From: Blastobasis lacticolella
Taxonomy: Eukaryota > Arthropoda > Insecta > Lepidoptera > Blastobasidae
Assembly (NCBI GenBank): GCA_905147135.1
Contig: LR990044.1
Location: forward strand, 10,482,122-10,546,121
Length of the DNA: 64,000 nucleotides
Reading direction: 5' to 3'
Part shown: piece after piece, positions 42,394 through 53,509 of the stretch
Layout of the letters: every line of letters starts with the position of its first letter
How positions within the stretch are numbered: the first letter of the stretch is position 1
Notes under the pieces: model-generated
What the model was told of the DNA's origin: nothing
The model's input: only the letters and a program-made list of their open reading frames with translations
Databases searched by the model: none
Made by a program: the position numbers and the translations under genes

Positions 42394-42622
42394 TCATCAT
42401 CTTCAGTACAGCCTATAACAGTCCACTGCAGGACTTAGGGCCTCTCCCACGAAATGGGAGAAAATTGCCATAATCTCCACGCCTGGCAGGCGCGTTGGAG
42501 ATCGCAGTGTTATAGATATACAAATGTAGAAGTTTTGCCTCTAAAACATTAGTCGTATTATACGACACTCACGAGTGTAAGGGGTTGGTGCTATTCTACT
42601 CTATCGGACACCACACGACCGG
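42394..42622 (-). mobile_element. SINE-P copy, minus orientation
   Basis: ATCATCTTCAGTACAGCCTA, CAGTCCACTGCAGGACTTAG, GCCATAATCTCCACGCCTGG, CGTGTAAGGGG-type complement and TATCGGACACCACACGACC are the reverse complement of the whole family unit. Confidence 0.85.
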
Positions 42623-44307
42623 GGCCTGCTTCTCACTAATAGTTTTATGAGCTAAAATACCCAATTTGTCAAGTCCCTATCCCTAGCTGTAAAAACCCCT
42701 ATCCTAAATATCCCTAAGCTGTAAAAACATTCAATTATTATCAGCAAACCATTGTCACCACCACTCCACTACAAACGCTGTCCTCGCTATCTCATGTGCC
42801 CAGCGCCCCAGCGGTGCTGTCAAGATGGAGTGGGTCTGAGATCGCGTGCGAGCGCTGCGCGTGCGCAGTCTGCAAACTGAATCTTACCTTATAATTTATA
42901 GCATACGGCTGTAATTGCAATGTCCTGATAAGAGACGCGTCTGTAGTGTAATTTGTGGTAGCATATGATATGGGTGTTTGGTGTCGTGTAGAGAACACTA
43001 ACTTCTTCCCCCGCGTAGTACTAATTGATACAATGACAAACGAGCAGAGAGCCTGATTGAAAGTTGTAACTGCCCATTTACAGGTAGTATGACTCTGTCA
43101 AGCTTGAGGAGTGCGTCAGAAACACTGTCTTATTTATTTCTCCCGCAAATTAATATTGTTTGCATTGCAGTCTTCGAGTTTGAAGGTAACATGAGGCGTG
43201 TTTTCACAGTGACATCGCATCTGTGTTTCACATAAAACCTAAATAGATACAACATTCGTAGAAGCGGTACAACGCGTAAACTTCATCATAAATAAAAAAA
43301 TACTAGGGATATTATAGATAAGACTTTTTTTTCAGACATTGCAAAAACAAATATACCGTCAACCCGTTAGTACATAATATAGATAGTTAGTTATTTTTTT
43401 AATCGGCTCCTGAAGCCGCCAAACAGTCTCGGAGATATGCCTAAATTACATATTTTACTTACATTGTCCATATATCGTTAAACGATTAAGGTTAAGGATT
43501 GAACCTTTACACTAATAAACGTACCTATTGTGGTAAAAAACACATACCAATCCATCCATAAAATCCACAAACCTATATCCATGTACATGTCCACTCGAAT
43601 TCAATTAGCCTTCTCCAAAAAACTACGAGTAGAAAACAAGTAGAAACCATTTATTCCCAGTCGTACCCACGGGGAACGTACCCACATTCTACAACTCCTA
43701 TCTTGAACCTAATGTTTTGTCAACAACTTACGTACACCCGCAGAAAATTTCATGGCACATTGCTCTATAATCTAGCCATTATTCAGTCTCAACTGTATGA
43801 AATAAATCCTAGTCTTCGCAGCCACTCTCTATGTTGATCCGAAATTATTTTATTACAAACACCTCAACAATGCGTGTATAAATGTCTAAGCATGCCCTAC
43901 AAATTAACATTCAGCATAGAAAGCTAGTAATAACACTTACTTAACTGGTGCGTGGGTTGTCCCATACGGCCTATAATCAACGATTTATCCTTAAGTATAA
44001 GTGTCTAGACCGTAGACAGGGACGGACTAAGAATTTAATTCAGCACATTATACATTTTTTTCTTTACAAATCCTAATGTCAAAAGTTTGTTCTAATTTCA
44101 TGGCATTTAGTGTAAAGTCTGTAGGTTAGAAGGAAATAGTGAAGTAAAACTAATTTGTAATTCCGAGATGCTTTGAGTTATACCTTATATACTAAAATAT
44201 TTGTACCAATCTGCCTGTCAAGCATGGAAATGATGCCTATGTTTCTATCATAAATTATCCCCCTTCCATTACAGGGTAGTTAGAAACACCAGTAAGCTAC
44301 CAAATTA
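42623..44307. other. Unassigned DNA
   Basis: CTGTAAAAAC occurs twice near 42688 and 42720 as a small local duplication. A CpG-rich spot lies near 42835-42870. No gene or TE recognised. Confidence 0.4.
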
Positions 44308-44377
44308 TGATATTGCAAACGTCCATAGGCTGCGGTGACTGCTTACCATCAGGCGGGCCGTAAGCTTGTTTGCCACC
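44308..44377. repeat. Fragment of dispersed repeat with TTACCATCAGGCGGGCC core
   Basis: AAACGTCCATAGGCTGCGGT, CTTACCATCAGGCGGGCC and GTAAGCTTGTTTGCC match 1125-1197 nearly base for base. This is the clearer of the two copies. Confidence 0.6.
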
Positions 44378-46396
44378 TCAGTGCTAAAAAAATTTCTATC
44401 AAATATTTTAATGTATTTTGATTTATTCTTATAAAGTTCTAAAGTAAGTACTGTATGCAATATAGTTCTAATAAAATTTAAAAAATTAAAACAACGAACT
44501 GTAATTTAAAAAATCGGATTACCAATAATTCACAAAAATTCCAGCTACATTTAAACATTTCCAACCTAGATGAAGAAAATCCAACACAGGCCATTACGAA
44601 CACCTAGCGGCGGCCCTGTGCGCACGATTCGTATGGGGTACGGCACGAGTGATCCGGACGTAAATCCTCCAAGTAAAGACAAATTACTCGACCTTTTTTT
44701 CCTTCCGATCCTGGGTACCTAACGGGTTCTACAAAATCCCTGCAAGCTCCCCGGTTAATGGAATGATTATAATATTGTACTTTATCCGTGGGCAAAGCCA
44801 CGAGGTACTCAAACTCGCCTATTTCATCATGCTTACGCGTAATCCTTTGGTACGGGAGAATAATGTGCTTTATTTGGTCTTGATTTACTTGGTGTAATTA
44901 AACTCAACAAACAATACTAAATGTATTATCTATATTAATAGATATAGATCAATTAGCTGACCACCTGACCATACGATATGAATTAAATGGTCAATTAATT
45001 CCTTATTTTTATTGATTTGAAGCCATTTTTATTTACCTAATTTCAGTCTTTCTCTAATTAATGATGATTTGTGAATGATGAGAGGCATAAATTTAGTGTG
45101 TATTTTATATGAATTAGTGTATTTTTTAAAAGTATTTTCGATGTTAGTATTAGCGTATATTTTTACTGTAACATTAAAAATATACACTGTAATTGTCTTT
45201 TATGGAAAATATTCAGTGCGACCATAGCGGTATGCAATGGCATGTTATAAGTAAAACAAAAAGTAAGAGAGAAAAGCTTCACAATTTTCCACCAAAAATT
45301 TGTGGCAAAAATTCCCAAACTCAGGCGATAAACAGCGGACACACATTTCATACTCTTATAAACCACCAACAAAACAGGAAGACTGTAAAAAATACTTTAT
45401 AGAGGCATATCAATGCCGCCTATCGAGCGCATTCATCCGTGATCCCATTCTTTTAGCGCTTTACGCGGCCCGTTTTGGAAGTCCGCCTCCCGCATTCATT
45501 ACAATGGGCATAAATACACATTTAAATGTCGCGGACTGCAACTATTTTAGCGGTTTCGCCCCAGCCGATACGATCACGCGATTTATGAATCCATTGTCCG
45601 TACACAACTACGAGTAAGTTAACTATACTCATTATCAGCGCGCAGTGGTTCGCGAGTTGGCGGCTCGCTCGCATGATTTCGGTGCAAACGCTCGTTTGAA
45701 ACTATTAGCTGGGTCATACTTCAGTGCGATTTCATTTCACTTTGCTGGAATTGGTGGAAATGGCGGTGCTATTAGCGATAGCAGGCAAAGTTTTAAAGAT
45801 TAATAGTTTGGGTTCGGATCTAATGGAAAATAACGTCGATTAGTTATTATGCTAATATTAGTATTAATAACGTGCTTTCGAGCACAAAATAGAGTATCGC
45901 GGCTGCTTTACGTATTTTGTGCTTCGAGTGACACCTCAAATTTATTAACTCTACGGAAAATAACGAATTTATGAGATAACGGAAGCACAGACATGATTTA
46001 AGGAGGCCCTGTTCCCAAAAATTTGGCCTCAACATCTGCGGCCACTAAGTCTTGCAGCGCTGATTTTCATCGAGTACTAAAGAGATACTCCACTCATTTA
46101 TTCGTGGACTGGTAAATGGGACTCAGTAAAACACTGGTTTATACCCATTATACTTACGTAAAGCTGAAGAAAGTATGCTCTAACTAACCCTATTGGTGAC
46201 GGGAAATGAAACTTTTTGATGGGAAATACTTAGTGACAGGCGCGACGTGTAGCATGTGCACGAGAGGCGATGAGGAAGCCAACTGAGGGTGTTAGTAGTG
46301 CGGGGATTCGAACGGGTTTATTAGGTATTAATCTATAGTTTAGCATTTAGTAAGTGCATACAACTTATTATGGTACTTTTATAGATAAATAATAAG
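44378..46396. other. Unassigned DNA
   Basis: Two kilobases without a recognised element. ORFs of up to 105 codons (for example near 45300) lack domains. Confidence 0.4.
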
Positions 46397-46414
46397 TTAG
46401 TTACATCTACTTAT

Positions 46415-46779
46415 ATTGAGCGTCGGTGGCCGAGCAGTTAGAGTATACGACTCGTAAGCCAGAGGTCCCGAGTTAAAATCCCGCTCCAGCCATGTACCAA
46501 TGACTCTTTCTGAGTTATGTACATTAGTTTAATACTAACCGATGCTCTTACGGTGAGGGAAAACATAGTGATGAAACCTGCACATTCAGGCGACTGGATT
46601 GGTAACCATGATCCAATTTGGTCAGGTTCCCCTGGTAGCAGGGTCATGGAGGTCAGATGGCAGTCGCTCCACTGTAATTACCTGTACTGCCAAATCCTGG
46701 ATCATGGTCAAGGCGGACCCCGGGCCCTCGTGCGCGAGAGCACAACCGGGACATTAACGCCAAGATGATTATTATTTTA
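46415..46779 (+). mobile_element. SINE-S, full length, perfect 18-bp target duplication
   Basis: TTAGTTACATCTACTTAT occurs at 46397-46414 and again at 46780-46797, so the insertion is delimited exactly (365 bp). The head GAGCGTCGGTGGCCGAGCAG has the A box TGGCCGAGCAG (46427-46437) and a decayed B box (46470-46481), and resembles class II tRNAs (Ser/Leu). The body has GGTGAGGGAAAACATAGTGA, CAATTTGGTCAGGTTCCCC and CGCTCCACTGTAATTACCTG. The 3' end, AAGGCGGACCCCGGGCCCTC to ATTAACGCCAAGATGATTAT, resembles the RTE-type LINE end at 8740. The perfect duplication indicates a fairly young insertion. Confidence 0.95.
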
Positions 46780-46797
46780 TTAGTTACATCTACTTAT

Positions 46798-48571
46798 GCA
46801 TTTACTTATACATTCAAGTAGGTATTTGTATAAGTAAGTATTTAAAGTATATGATGCGTCACTTAGTAAACCGCTCCAAGCACCCGTTCAAAATAACCTC
46901 CGTACCTTTACTACCCTGAATACTTTTAAGGTGGTAGGTATACGGAAATAGAACTAAGTACACTAACAAGCACTCCGCAGTCAGCGCGCTCAAGAAAACC
47001 ACCTAACAATACGACCATGTAACTAATTGGGCCACTCATTAACAGAACATTCGTAGGTACTAACCTTCACCACCGTGTGTCGGCTTTTTATACGCGTCTC
47101 TGTTGGCTAGTTTCATGTTGTCACTTGCCAGATTTATGGGAGAAAAATGTCTTAGTTAGCTAGAATAAACATTACCTTCAACGCTGGAATGAATGGGCTG
47201 TTTCTGAAAAGGAACTCTGCGTTTTCGGCCACTTACCACTAGGTAAAATGGCGGTTCATTTTCGCTGCTAACCTAAAGATCAAAGAGTCAGGCGCGGTGC
47301 TAACAAACGCGGCCAGATGAGTCGTGCATTCAGATGTTTGGCCGCCGAAATATACTATCAATATCAATACATATAATAAAACAGTAATAAAGTGAGTATA
47401 TTTACCAACATATATGTATATTTACAAATATTTACATTGAATATATTTACAAAAAAGTAATTTAGGGTGATGAAGACATAGTAATAGAATAAGAATTTAT
47501 TGTGCTAATGTGATTTGAATAAACCTTTTTTTGTTGTGTAGATATAAAGCCTGGGCAACATTATAGGTTATAATTGATTTTTGAAACTGGACCACCTGAT
47601 GTAGAACCATAATAAACCAACTAAACTATAAGAAATATGGAAATGGCGCCAAACGGATTTTGATGGGGTTTTCACAATTTGGTAGTTTGGGGTGATTGGT
47701 GTGGTAACTTAAAATCTAGGCCATGTTTCATCTAACTCGATTGGGTAGAACCAGAGATACAGCTTGCTCTATCCGTACGATGGCTTTCATACATCAGGGA
47801 GGTCATTTAAAATGGTTACTCGGGAAAAAGATAACTGCCCTAAAACGATTTAGATAAAATTGTTGTCAGAATACTTTCAGCTAAACAAATCATGATTTAT
47901 TACTGACCACTGTATTTTTGATAATAGTAAAAAACATTCTTATCAAATCAATGCATATCGATAGGTCATATTTAATGCACCAAAATATTTATGTTTCGGT
48001 CGATATCGTGAAATTATCGAAAATATGTAAGCTACGTAGGTACATATAAGTATTTTTGCAAACTAATTATTTTCTTAAACCTTCCCTTTTAGCGGACTAG
48101 CTTTTGGCCGCGACTTCGTACGCGTAAATTTCGGATATTAGGTAACCGGACCTTTCCCACAGGAACCATACCTATAGAATTTCGTTACTTTTTGCATGAA
48201 GGCGTAATTAACATCCAATCATCCTTACAATATTAGCAGCATCTATATTAGTAGGATATCTGCGGGCATATATTAGTGGCTACTATTTACACCTACTTTT
48301 TATACTAATCCTAAAAAATAAAATAAAAAATTACAGCTCGATGTTATGATCTCTTAACAAAAGGTGAGAGTGAGATTGGCTGGTAGAGATCTAATGTAGC
48401 TAGTGTTTGTACATTGTATTGTCACTGTATGATTCATTATGTATTTTGTGACACATGACGCTTATTGGGTGGTAGCGTGGGAAGGTGCTGGTGTGGGATG
48501 CTACCTGTTTATTTATTTATTGGAGTACCAACAGCTATATAAAACATAATAAGTAATATATTAATAGGTCC
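46798..48571. other. Unassigned AT-rich DNA
   Basis: GCGGACTAGCTTTTGGCCGC at about 48092 and ATTAGCAGCATCTATATTAG near 48234 resemble a badly decayed family Z copy. Nothing else recognised. Confidence 0.35.
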
Positions 48572-48922
48572 TTGCTAGTAGCAAAGTGTGTGGACACACT
48601 GGCGCCTTCGCATGTGGACTCCATTGGCAGCTGCGCTGGGGCTGCGGCCTCAGCTGCGGAAGACATCAAGCGGAGGAAATACGAAAGTCTAGCGCAAGAC
48701 ATCGTATTTCAGACGTTAAGAGTAGAAACGTTGGGATCGTGCACTGGTGCAAGAAAATTCTTTATAGAACTTTCCAAAAAATTAAATGACACCACTGGTG
48801 ACCGGAGAGCTGGCTCGTTCCTCGGGCAACGGATTAGCATCGCTATTCAACGAGGTAATGCAGCCATTCTGGGCACCCTTCCGGGTGGGTGGAAGCGGTG
48901 TGAACAACTTTTTAATTTTTAG
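48572..48922 (+). pseudogene. C-terminal fragment of a LINE reverse-transcriptase ORF
   Basis: A 116-codon frame contains RRKYESLAQDIVFQTLRVET, then L-G-S-C-T-G-ARKFFIELSKKL, TTGDRRAGSFLGQRISIAIQ and R-G-N-A-A-I-L-G-T-L-P. The ordered motifs VETLG...F..ELSKKL...TGD.R...L.QR.S.A.QRGNAA.(V)LGTLP are familiar, from general knowledge, as the extreme C terminus of Pol-like ORFs of an animal LINE clade. No RT core is present here and the frame opens without a plausible promoter, so it is a truncated copy that remains readable. This is the longest open frame outside the intact LINE that I can attribute to a known protein type. SINE-P lies 29 bp downstream. Confidence 0.65.
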
Positions 48923-48951
48923 TTTTAAAATATATAATTTTATATTTATTA

Positions 48952-49196
48952 GCCGTGGTGTGTCCGGCAGAGTAGAATAGCACCAAACCCCTTACACTCG
49001 TAGGTGTCGTACAAAAAGATAAAAAAATATCTATTCCCTATATAAAAGAAGGGCAAAAGATCTATTCCCCGTAGGCTGGAAAATGGGCAGCAGCGTTTTA
49101 CATTGTTATATTTATAACACCGGTCAAGCAAGGAGATTATGGCAATAGCCTCCCCTTTCGTGGGAGAGGCATTTAGTTATGGGCTGTGATGATGAG
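48952..49196 (+). mobile_element. SINE-P copy with approximate target duplication
   Basis: GCCGTGGTGTGTCCGGCAGA, CCAAACCCCTTACACTCGTA, GGCTGGAAAATGGGCAGCAG and TATGGGCTGTGATGATGAG define the copy. TATATTTATTA before and TATATTTTTATTA after suggest its target duplication. An insertion of AAAGATAAAAAAATATCTAT disturbs the middle. Confidence 0.8.
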
Positions 49197-49389
49197 TGTA
49201 TATTTTTATTATAACTGTTAATATTTTATGTATACTATTTGTGATACTAGAATATACGAAGACAATGACATGTTAGAATGGATAAGTAAACGAAGATCCT
49301 CGTAAGAACCACTAAACAGCCGAAACGTCGGCACATCAGAAGCTACGTCACAACAAAGTTAGCCCCAAAATAATAACGCACATTCGGGC
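49197..49389. other. Unassigned DNA with GCCGAAACGTCGGC palindrome
   Basis: GCCGAAACGTCGGC at about 49320 is an imperfect palindrome like those in Lepidoptera MITEs, but no terminal repeats were found. Confidence 0.35.
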
Positions 49390-49482
49390 CACGTGTAACT
49401 CCATCCATCGCGGTAATTGCCGGCAGCCGGAAGATAGCTGTGGAGTTATGACGTCACATAACGTGCTAATGACGTCATAACT
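49390..49482. promoter_or_regulatory. Paired CRE palindromes with E-box
   Basis: AGTTATGACGTCA (49444-49456) and its perfect reverse complement TGACGTCATAACT (49470-49482) are separated by 13 bp, so two full CREB/ATF sites TGACGTCA lie in inverted orientation. An E-box CACGTG is at 49390-49395. TAACTCCA (49396-49403) is complementary to the TGGAGTTA that precedes the first site. The sequence lies in a stretch without recognised transposons, so it may be an enhancer, or an unrecognised foldback element. Confidence 0.4.
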
Positions 49483-50674
49483 GCATTGCCCCGGGCGCGT
49501 TGCGCCTCCAGCTGCAATAGACGCAACGAGATTTACTGAGCGAATCCTGTTTCGTTACGTTTTAACTCATTTTGTGGGGCCAGGAGTTATGAGAGTACTT
49601 TTTTGCACAAGCTATGCGGGTAGTTGGGAATTCGGCTCAAACCTATTTGAATCAATAGCGTCATATAATTAGCTCGGACGTAACAGTCCATTGCTTTCTG
49701 TGCTGCTGCATTTAAACGAAGAGATGTGTGTACAACCTAGTAAGAAATCCCTTTGCATAAAATATACTTGTCTGTCAGAGCTATTGGCGTGTGGTAGAGT
49801 TGAATAGCTATAGATATCAGGAACCCCTTTCATAAATGGCTATTGTATAAAACAGCGACCGACTAGCTTAAACTGTAAATAGCAAAGTGGTGTCGTAATT
49901 TGCGCCGAGAGTCAACTCGCCCTTACGATTTTTCCCGGCGAACGATAATACGAGTCTTACACGTTTCAGTTCTTCTATATTTACATTCAATATGGTGGTA
50001 ACAGTGAGCTGGTCCGATGATGAAGATGGAAGGTGACACAATATTATTATGAGGAGGAAAATTCGGACCAGCGGTAAAAAGAAAAATATTAAATAGCTAT
50101 TTGATACCTATCTATGAACAAGGACAACAAACTACTACAGATTCTTTTACGAAAAAATCTTTATAGGCTAGTATTGTAATCTCTACTCGCAATTAGCAAT
50201 CAAATACACGAGGTGGTACTTAAACGGAGATAAGACGTAAATATTTTCACGGGTCATAATACAAGGCGGCCATGTACCGACATCGTGTTCCGTGTAATGA
50301 AACTACCGCAAGCTGTAAACACCGGCTATCTGGATCTATCCGCTTAGAGCTAATTATGTACGCGCGGCCTGCAATCTTATCTGGAATGATTTTAAATAAT
50401 TTGCAGTCGCATACGTAGACTAAATTTAGTCTTCACACTGATTACTAACACTTAGAGCTGGCGAAACGGAATGCCTGACAGCATTGGTTGGAGTATTTAA
50501 CACGTCCTGTGTGTAAAGTTTAAAACATGCTCTTTTTAGTATGTTTGCCAGATGTTTTTAGCGCTATTTGATCACTTGACTTATGCTCATAGTTGCCTGG
50601 TATATGTAAGATACCAGTCACTTTTGACACATGATGGCGTAGGTATTAGTCTCAAAGCTGAAATGTTACTTTAG
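49483..50674. other. Unassigned DNA
   Basis: No repeat or coding signal recognised. Confidence 0.4.
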
Positions 50675-50860
50675 TACACCGACAAAGCGGATATAATAGC
50701 AATCACAAAGTCCTTCAGCCCGGACCCCGTCCAAGATTCGGACTCTGAACCCGGCTTGCCCCTTGAGGCTGACAGACCCCCACAACTAAACCTGGACAGT
50801 AAACTAGAAGAAAAGTGGAAACACCGTAGTAATATTCAAAAGATGGAAAATATAGCCTAA
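50675..50860 (+). CDS. Possible exon or ORF relic, acidic/Pro-rich (uncertain)
   Basis: From 50675 to the TAA at 50858-50860 one frame stays open for 61 codons. It has a composition unlike random AT-rich DNA: Y-T-D-K-A-D-I-I-A-I-T-K, then SPDPVQDSDSEPGLPLEADR, then P-P-Q-L-N-L-DSKLEEKWKHRSN. It is preceded by GTTACTTTAG, which could be a splice acceptor, and by an in-frame TAG that forbids extension without splicing. I do not recognise the protein. It could be a last coding exon of a host gene or a fragment of an unfamiliar transposon ORF. Confidence 0.3.
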   Translation, partial: YTDKADIIAITKSFSPDPVQDSDSEPGLPLEADRPPQLNLDSKLEEKWKHRSNIQKMENIA

Positions 50861-50960
50861 AGCCATAACATTGGGTTAGAAATGAACCTTGTTAGTTTTT
50901 TTCTTAAACTGCTGCCATACACAGTAACCACAGTAAATCGATTGTACAATAAACCGAATA

Positions 50961-51137
50961 GTTATCATCATCATCCCAGCTGTAGGACGTCCATTACTGA
51001 ACATAGGCCTTCCCACACAGATCCACACACATCTTCTACACAGATCGACTCTACCTCCTGCTACCGTCGGTTCCCTATGACTTTTACTAGGTCGTCCATC
51101 CATCTCGTGGGAGCCTGCCCCACGCTGCGATTGCAGG
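50961..51137 (-). pseudogene. RTE-type LINE 3' region with (ATG)n tail
   Basis: On the minus strand, a block with CAGCGTGGGGCAGGCTCCCA and CGAGATGGATGGACGACC, then AACCGACGGTAGCAGG, ends in GTAATGGACGTCCTACAGCT and GGGATGATGATGATAAC. The D-L-V-K-type region followed by the tail G-A-T-G-A-T-G-A-T-G-A-T is the usual 3' end of RTE-like LINEs in Lepidoptera. Reading frames are broken. Confidence 0.55.
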
Positions 51138-51185
51138 TCTAGGGTATTCATATTCATTCATTTATTCATATTCATTCATTTATTC
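51138..51185. repeat. ATTC-type simple repeat
   Basis: TATTCATATTCATTCATTTA repeats twice and runs into ATCATCATCATC, the tail of the next SINE-P copy. It fills the junction between two minus-strand insertions. Confidence 0.75.
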
Positions 51186-51430
51186 ATCATCATCATCACA
51201 GCCCATAACAGTCCACTGCAGGACTTCGGGCCTCTCCCACGAAAGGGGAGGTCATTGCCATAATCTCCACGCTTGGCAGGCGGGTTGGAGATCGCAGTGC
51301 AGTTTATGTAAATCTACCCAGAAAGATGCTGCTGCCCACCTTTCAGATTTGTCCCTTAGTCGCCTCTTACGACACCCACGGGAAGAGATGGGGTGGTGCT
51401 ATTCTTTGAGGTGGCGGCACCACACACCAC
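51186..51430 (-). mobile_element. SINE-P copy, minus orientation
   Basis: ATCATCATCACAGCCCATAA, CAGTCCACTGCAGGACTTCG, AATCTCCACGCTTGGCAGGC, GACACCCACGGG and the complement of the 5' end follow the family in reverse. The 5' part is altered (GTGGCGGCACCACACACC). Confidence 0.85.
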
Positions 51431-52018
51431 TTCATAGTATTAAATAAATCATTTATTCATAGTATTAAAAATAAATCGTCATTTCATTTCACTAATTAAT
51501 AGAATAAAATTAACTAAACTAGTTAATTACAATATTGGAAATACCATAGTATTAATTTCTAGTAATAATATCACAATATATAGCAGGTAGCCACTCCAGA
51601 TCCTTTCCGCCCTATCAGCCATCGGTGTTGCGCCAACAATAATTTACATTGCCGAAGGTAAGGCTGTCACACACGCATCACCACAGACACTACAACACAA
51701 CTCACCTGACACACCTACGTATATTGTTCGTGAATAAATGTTATTCTATTTTCTTTTTTGTTATTATTTTGGTAATATACCCAGGGCCGCTACATATTCT
51801 AGGTGGTCCTATAACGACGTGTATTATGGCAAAATGGTTGCTCGCGTACGCTATTTGGCGCAATAAACGTCACGCGTCAGGTAAGCCCACAATAAATCCA
51901 CTTCAGCCGGCCCTGTTCATGAATCACGGGACCCACTTTCGTGGGTGACGCGGTGGCTGCTGTTTTGCAGGTTGCAATTTGCTCTTTAATATGATACGTA
52001 CTCTGCTTTTGTATTTGT
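51431..52018. other. Unassigned DNA
   Basis: ATTCATAGTATTAAA-type short duplications occur near 51432 and 51456. No gene or TE recognised. Confidence 0.4.
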
Positions 52019-52105
52019 AGGACGTACGACCTTGTGAAGATCGGAGCCGATGGGCGCAGCAGGCACAAAGCCGAGATTCGTCACTGGCGAAGGCTCTGGA
52101 GGTCT
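52019..52105 (+). pseudogene. RTE-type LINE ORF2 C-terminal fragment
   Basis: Codons for D-L-V-K-I-G-A continue after a one-base slip into RWAQQAQSRDSSLAKALE. This D-L-V-K...R-W-x-x-x-A-Q-x-R pattern is characteristic of RTE ORF2 ends. The frameshift shows that it is dead. The downstream sequence does not reach a typical tail. Confidence 0.6.
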
Positions 52106-52293
52106 TTTCTTCTAGAAATTCCCACAGGCTATGTCACAGTGTGGATTTCTGGAGTGATTTATGTCGAGCAGTGCACGTCTGATATACAATACTTACAAGC
52201 ATGTGTCACGGTAATGGGTGGCTGCAAGTTTATGTTCCATGAACATTAACTTGTGTAATATGGAATTGATTAGCCAAGATTATTTTTTTATTG

Positions 52294-52555
52294 TGTGTGT
52301 ACTGGCTGTGTGGTGTCCGGCAGAGTAGAACAGCACCAACCCCTTACACTCATGGGTGTCGTACAAGGCGACTAATGTTTACGAGGCAAAAGATCAAGAG
52401 TCTCCGTAGTCTGGAAAATAGGCAGCAGCATTATCCATTGTGATCATACTGCGATCTCCAATCCGCCTGCCAAGTGTGGAGATTATGGCAATAACCTCCC
52501 CTTTCGTGGGAGAGGCCCTAAGTTCTGCAGTGGACTGTTACGGGCTGTGATGATG
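52294..52555 (+). mobile_element. SINE-P copy with perfect 12-bp target duplication
   Basis: ATTTTTTTATTG flanks the element exactly at 52282-52293 and 52556-52567. The body runs TGTGTGTACTGGCTGTGTGG, CCAACCCCTTACACTCATGG, AGTCTGGAAAATAGGCAGCA and GTGGACTGTTACGGGCTGTG to a GATG tail. It entered next to or within a family-L-like sequence. Confidence 0.93.
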
Positions 52556-52567
52556 ATTTTTTTATTG

Positions 52568-52800
52568 CCTGGGGAGGCACACGGACTGACGGTCTACATG
52601 ATGGAACGCGGCCACCGTCGTCCAGGACATCTGCAATCTAAGGGGAGCAGATGCGGTGCCGGCCTTTGCGACATGTCCTTTGAAAAACTTCGTGTTATAG
52701 TGAAAAGGAAAGAAAAGAGGTGAAAAGGAGGAAGGTGGACGGAGGGCTCATTCCACATACTGCACGTGCGTAAAAAGGCACTAATGCCAGTTACTTGGAT
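52568..52800 (+). repeat. Family-L-related repeat, longer variant
   Basis: GCACACGGACTGACGGTCTA, ATGGAACGCGGCCACCGTCG, GGACATCTGCAATCTAAGGG and GATGCGGTGCCGGCCTTTGC follow the L order (G-T-C-A-C-C-G-C-C-G, GGACATCAGCAACACC, AGATGCGTTGCCGGCC). It then extends into AAGGCACTAATGCCAGTTAC and ATGTCAGGCATCCAG, which other copies lack. Confidence 0.5.
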
Positions 52801-53494
52801 GTCAGGCATCCAGTAGGTGTGAATAATAACTATCCCACCGTCGGAAGGTGCGGTAGCGGAAAAGTGACCTTAAAAAGTGACATGCCTGCTCCAATTTCTC
52901 CTGCATCGTCACTAATCGACACGAACCAGCAGGTGCGATGGCAGTCAAATGCCTGTAACATGGCCTGTACTTCCAAAAAAACAAAGCAGCATACATGCCT
53001 ACACAAATATAGCATAACACGTACCCATACCTACCTTCATACGGCAGGAACTAAACAAAAAGGCCACGAGAAATCTGTTAGGCTATCGCGAACGCAAGCC
53101 GACCGCTAACAAGCCGGCCCGTGCGACGCATTGCGTGCTCTAATGACCCCTAACTGGCTGAATCCGATTCATGCTCGGCTCGCTTCATCCACGATATTTT
53201 GATAATGGCGTAAATTTATGCGAGTGTACCTCGAAATTCGAGTGCATAATAGCCCGGTGTCGGACTTGTTTTATGCTAAGTGCGAGGAGCCCGCAAATGT
53301 ATGCAGATCGCCCGCGTGGGAAGCAACAAGTGGCCAAGATGCTAACAAAGAACTAATTCGTAGCCGTTTTATATCACAATTTCGTAAAGCGATTAAAATC
53401 TGATACCTATGGATGAGGGTTTAATGTTGAGAGCTACTTAATTGGACCTACTTACGAGTTATCGTCGGTACGTATATTTATGAAATAGGTACTT
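52801..53494. other. Unassigned DNA
   Basis: No TE recognised. 53100-53400 is more GC/CpG-rich and could be unique DNA. Confidence 0.4.
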
Positions 53495-53509
53495 AAACAA
53501 CCTTATTGA

